The notes beneath the pieces are model-generated. The model was not told the origin of the DNA, made no database searches, and was given only the letters and a program-made list of their open reading frames with translations. This document shows, one piece after another, positions 41,067 through 42,807 of a DNA stretch of 42,807 nt. The stretch is from Paenibacillus agaridevorans (GTDB lineage Bacteria > Bacillota > Bacilli > Paenibacillales > Paenibacillaceae): assembly GCF_003112455.1 (NCBI RefSeq), contig NZ_BDQX01000019.1, positions 1 through 42,807 on the forward strand. The letters run 5' to 3'. Every line of letters starts with the position of its first letter. Positions within the stretch are counted from its first letter, which is position 1. The translations under genes were made by a program, and so were the position numbers.

Positions 41067-42807
41067 ATGAAGTTTAAGTTGGCAGTGGTATTAATTGTGC
41101 TTCAATATTTTATATTTTCATCGGGAATTGTTCCGACACCATTGGCTCATGCTGAGACCGTCGATTCGGTTTTTTATGAAACAAGCGAAGTATTTTATGA
41201 AACATCCTTTGAAGATGCAGAGGACTTGGCATTTATCACTGATTTCACGGAACGTGATGCAAGCGATATGCATACAGGCTCTTATTCATTGAAATATACG
41301 AATGATGGTAATAAGCCTGTTAGTTTTATTCGTATCCCTGTCAAAGCAGGCTATGCGTATGATGTAAGCGTATGGATGAAGACAGCGGAGCTTACAGGAC
41401 AGTGGGCAGGCGGACGAGTAGCGATTGATGCCTATGATCAAGCAGGTAACTGGTCGTTCGGGAAATATATGAATCCAGTGAATAGCGAAGAAGAATGGCA
41501 ATTAGTTCGTCTTCCGACGTATGTAGCGGGTGAGAATGTCGTATCTGCACAATTTTCACTATATTCAGAAGGTACGGGTGGAACGATCTGGTTTGATGAT
41601 TTGCGTATTACGGAAAAGCTATTTGTGGAAGAAGATACGAATGGCAACTATGAAACTTCATTTGAGGATATCACAGATACGACATGGGATAAATCTTTTA
41701 CCGATTATGATACATCTGAAGTTAATAACGGTGAATATGCTTTGAAATACACGTTTAATGGTAGTAATCCGACGGTTTCCGTTCGTATTCCGGTTAAAGC
41801 AGGCTATGCCTATGATGCAACAGTCTGGGTAAAAACGGCAGATCTTACAGGCATGTGGGCAGGCGCGCGTATTGCCGTGGATGGATACGATGAAAATGGT
41901 GGCTGGAAGCTAGGGAAGTACATGGATCCAATGTCGAGTAACGGTATATGGATACAGCTTCGTTTGCCGACTTATATTGCGGATAAAGGCACCGTTTATG
42001 CTGATTTCGCATTGTATTCTTACGGGGAGAGTGGGACAATCTGGTTCGATGATTTGAAAATCGTTGAATATAAACCAGATCCGCTTATTGCGAAGTTAGT
42101 TACACCGCAATATAGAGGTATACTCATGCCGGATGGTAATCCAATTGTTACAGTTGCTACGCGTGGAACAGTTGGTCTGACAGCCGAAGATTATACGACA
42201 ACCGTTAAATTAGTAAATGCGGATGAAGAAACGATCGAGGAGCAAGTTTGGACCGAGAAGTTAGATACGCTTGCAGAGTTCGATACGACTGCGTTAGCTG
42301 CAGGAGATTATGAAGCGGTCGTGACAACCTATGTAACGAATAAGCCAGCGGAAGCATTTGTTGAGAGATTTAAGATTAAAAAGGTGAGTACAGTTAGTGA
42401 ATTACCGAAATCTTATGTAGATGATTATGGTCGCTTTTGGCGAGATGGTGAGCTCTTTTTCCCAATTGGCATTTATACAGCTAATATTGATGAGAGTGAA
42501 CTGCAAGATTTAAGCGACAGTCCATTTAATACGATTATGCCTTATGACTATCCTAATCTTGACCAACTTAATTTAGCTGAGCAATATGGGCAGAAAGTTA
42601 TTTTTTCACTCAAAGATTTCTTCTACGATTTCCCATATGCGCCGCCGTTTATTGAGGATGAGGATGATGAGGTAGAAGCGATTACTTTGATGGCAGAGCA
42701 ATATCGCAATCACCCGGCTTTATTAGCATGGTACTTAAGTGATGAGACACCGACGGATAAACGGTTATCGACACACTATAAAACCATTGTTGAAAATGAT
42801 CCGAATC
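41067..42807 (+). CDS. Secreted glycosidase-like protein, 3' end beyond the window
   Basis: The frame is open from ATG 41067 (GAGGTG upstream) to the window edge, giving 580 codons of an unfinished gene. A signal peptide ends near residue 31 (LAHA). Two homologous beta-sandwich modules follow (about 41190-41620 and 41650-42065), both with the blocks SLKYT-like, IRIPVKAGYAYD, TGxWAG and GTIWFDDL, typical of carbohydrate-binding modules. After a linker a TIM-barrel glycosidase-like domain begins (GRFWRDGELFFPIGIY ... NHPALLAWYLSDE). The final Glu, in codon 42736-42750, is a candidate acid/base in the clan GH-A position. The nucleophile would be past the edge. Probably a surface polysaccharide hydrolase feeding the LplABC-like importer. 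Confidence 0.85.
   Translation, partial: MKFKLAVVLIVLQYFIFSSGIVPTPLAHAETVDSVFYETSEVFYETSFEDAEDLAFITDFTERDASDMHTGSYSLKYTNDGNKPVSFIRIPVKAGYAYDVSVWMKTAELTGQWAGGRVAIDAYDQAGNWSFGKYMNPVNSEEEWQLVRLPTYVAGENVVSAQFSLYSEGTGGTIWFDDLRITEKLFVEEDTNGNYETSFEDITDTTWDKSFTDYDTSEVNNGEYALKYTFNGSNPTVSVRIPVKAGYAYDATVWVKTADLTGMWAGARIAVDGYDENGGWKLGKYMDPMSSNGIWIQLRLPTYIADKGTVYADFALYSYGESGTIWFDDLKIVEYKPDPLIAKLVTPQYRGILMPDGNPIVTVATRGTVGLTAEDYTTTVKLVNADEETIEEQVWTEKLDTLAEFDTTALAAGDYEAVVTTYVTNKPAEAFVERFKIKKVSTVSELPKSYVDDYGRFWRDGELFFPIGIYTANIDESELQDLSDSPFNTIMPYDYPNLDQLNLAEQYGQKVIFSLKDFFYDFPYAPPFIEDEDDEVEAITLMAEQYRNHPALLAWYLSDETPTDKRLSTHYKTIVENDPN

Overview
The window looks like a chromosomal segment from a Paenibacillus-like, Gram-positive, spore-former-type Bacillota. 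The signs are SLH-domain surface anchoring, two sugar ABC importers without their own ATPase, a YesMN-type two-component pair, an LplABC-type transporter, AGGAGG-type ribosome binding sites, and many large secreted multi-domain carbohydrate-active proteins. No phage, transposase or CRISPR was seen. The assignment comes from gene content and style only; no database was searched.

Layout. (1) 166-1664: a two-gene unit of unknown membrane/exported proteins. (2) 2070-4985: a secreted beta-helix/PKD/FN3/PA14 protein, followed by a 600-base gene-free stretch with an 11-copy 12-bp minisatellite and a second repeat module. (3) 5586-9463: extracellular Cu/Zn superoxide dismutase; an aldo/keto reductase + MFS efflux pair divergent from an HxlR regulator (resembling B. 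subtilis ytbDE/ytcD) with a palindromic operator; and a tubby-like protein. (4) 9548-28741: a large glycan-utilisation locus. A LacI repressor is divergent from a probable 18-kb operon: sugar-binding lipoprotein, two permeases, GH38 alpha-mannosidase, GH63/MGH1-like hydrolase, a 1989-residue SLH-anchored protein with an unassigned glycosidase-like core, GH78 alpha-rhamnosidase, and a second LacI regulator paralogous to the first. A near-consensus promoter with a perfect 14-bp palindrome just after the -10 box drives it. (5) 28874-31031: a PhyH-type dioxygenase divergent from an AraC regulator, then a tRNA-Pro gene. (6) 31193-42807: a visibly more AT-rich segment with an LplABC-like importer behind a GH28-like beta-helix enzyme (probable ATT start), a YesN/YesM pair, an AraC regulator, and a divergent secreted glycosidase-like gene that runs off the right edge.

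How it may work. In region 4 only the binding protein and the SLH protein carry export signals. The simplest model is that the SLH protein acts on a mannose/rhamnose-containing polymer at the cell surface, the ABC importer (energised by an ATPase encoded elsewhere) brings in oligosaccharides, and the three cytoplasmic glycosidases finish degradation, with two related LacI proteins sensing products. Region 6 looks like a separate pectin/rhamnogalacturonan-type module run by a membrane sensor kinase. The most interesting items are the unassigned SLH-anchored NEP-motif protein, its flanking paralogous regulators, and a 45-codon in-frame coding tail after its stop codon.
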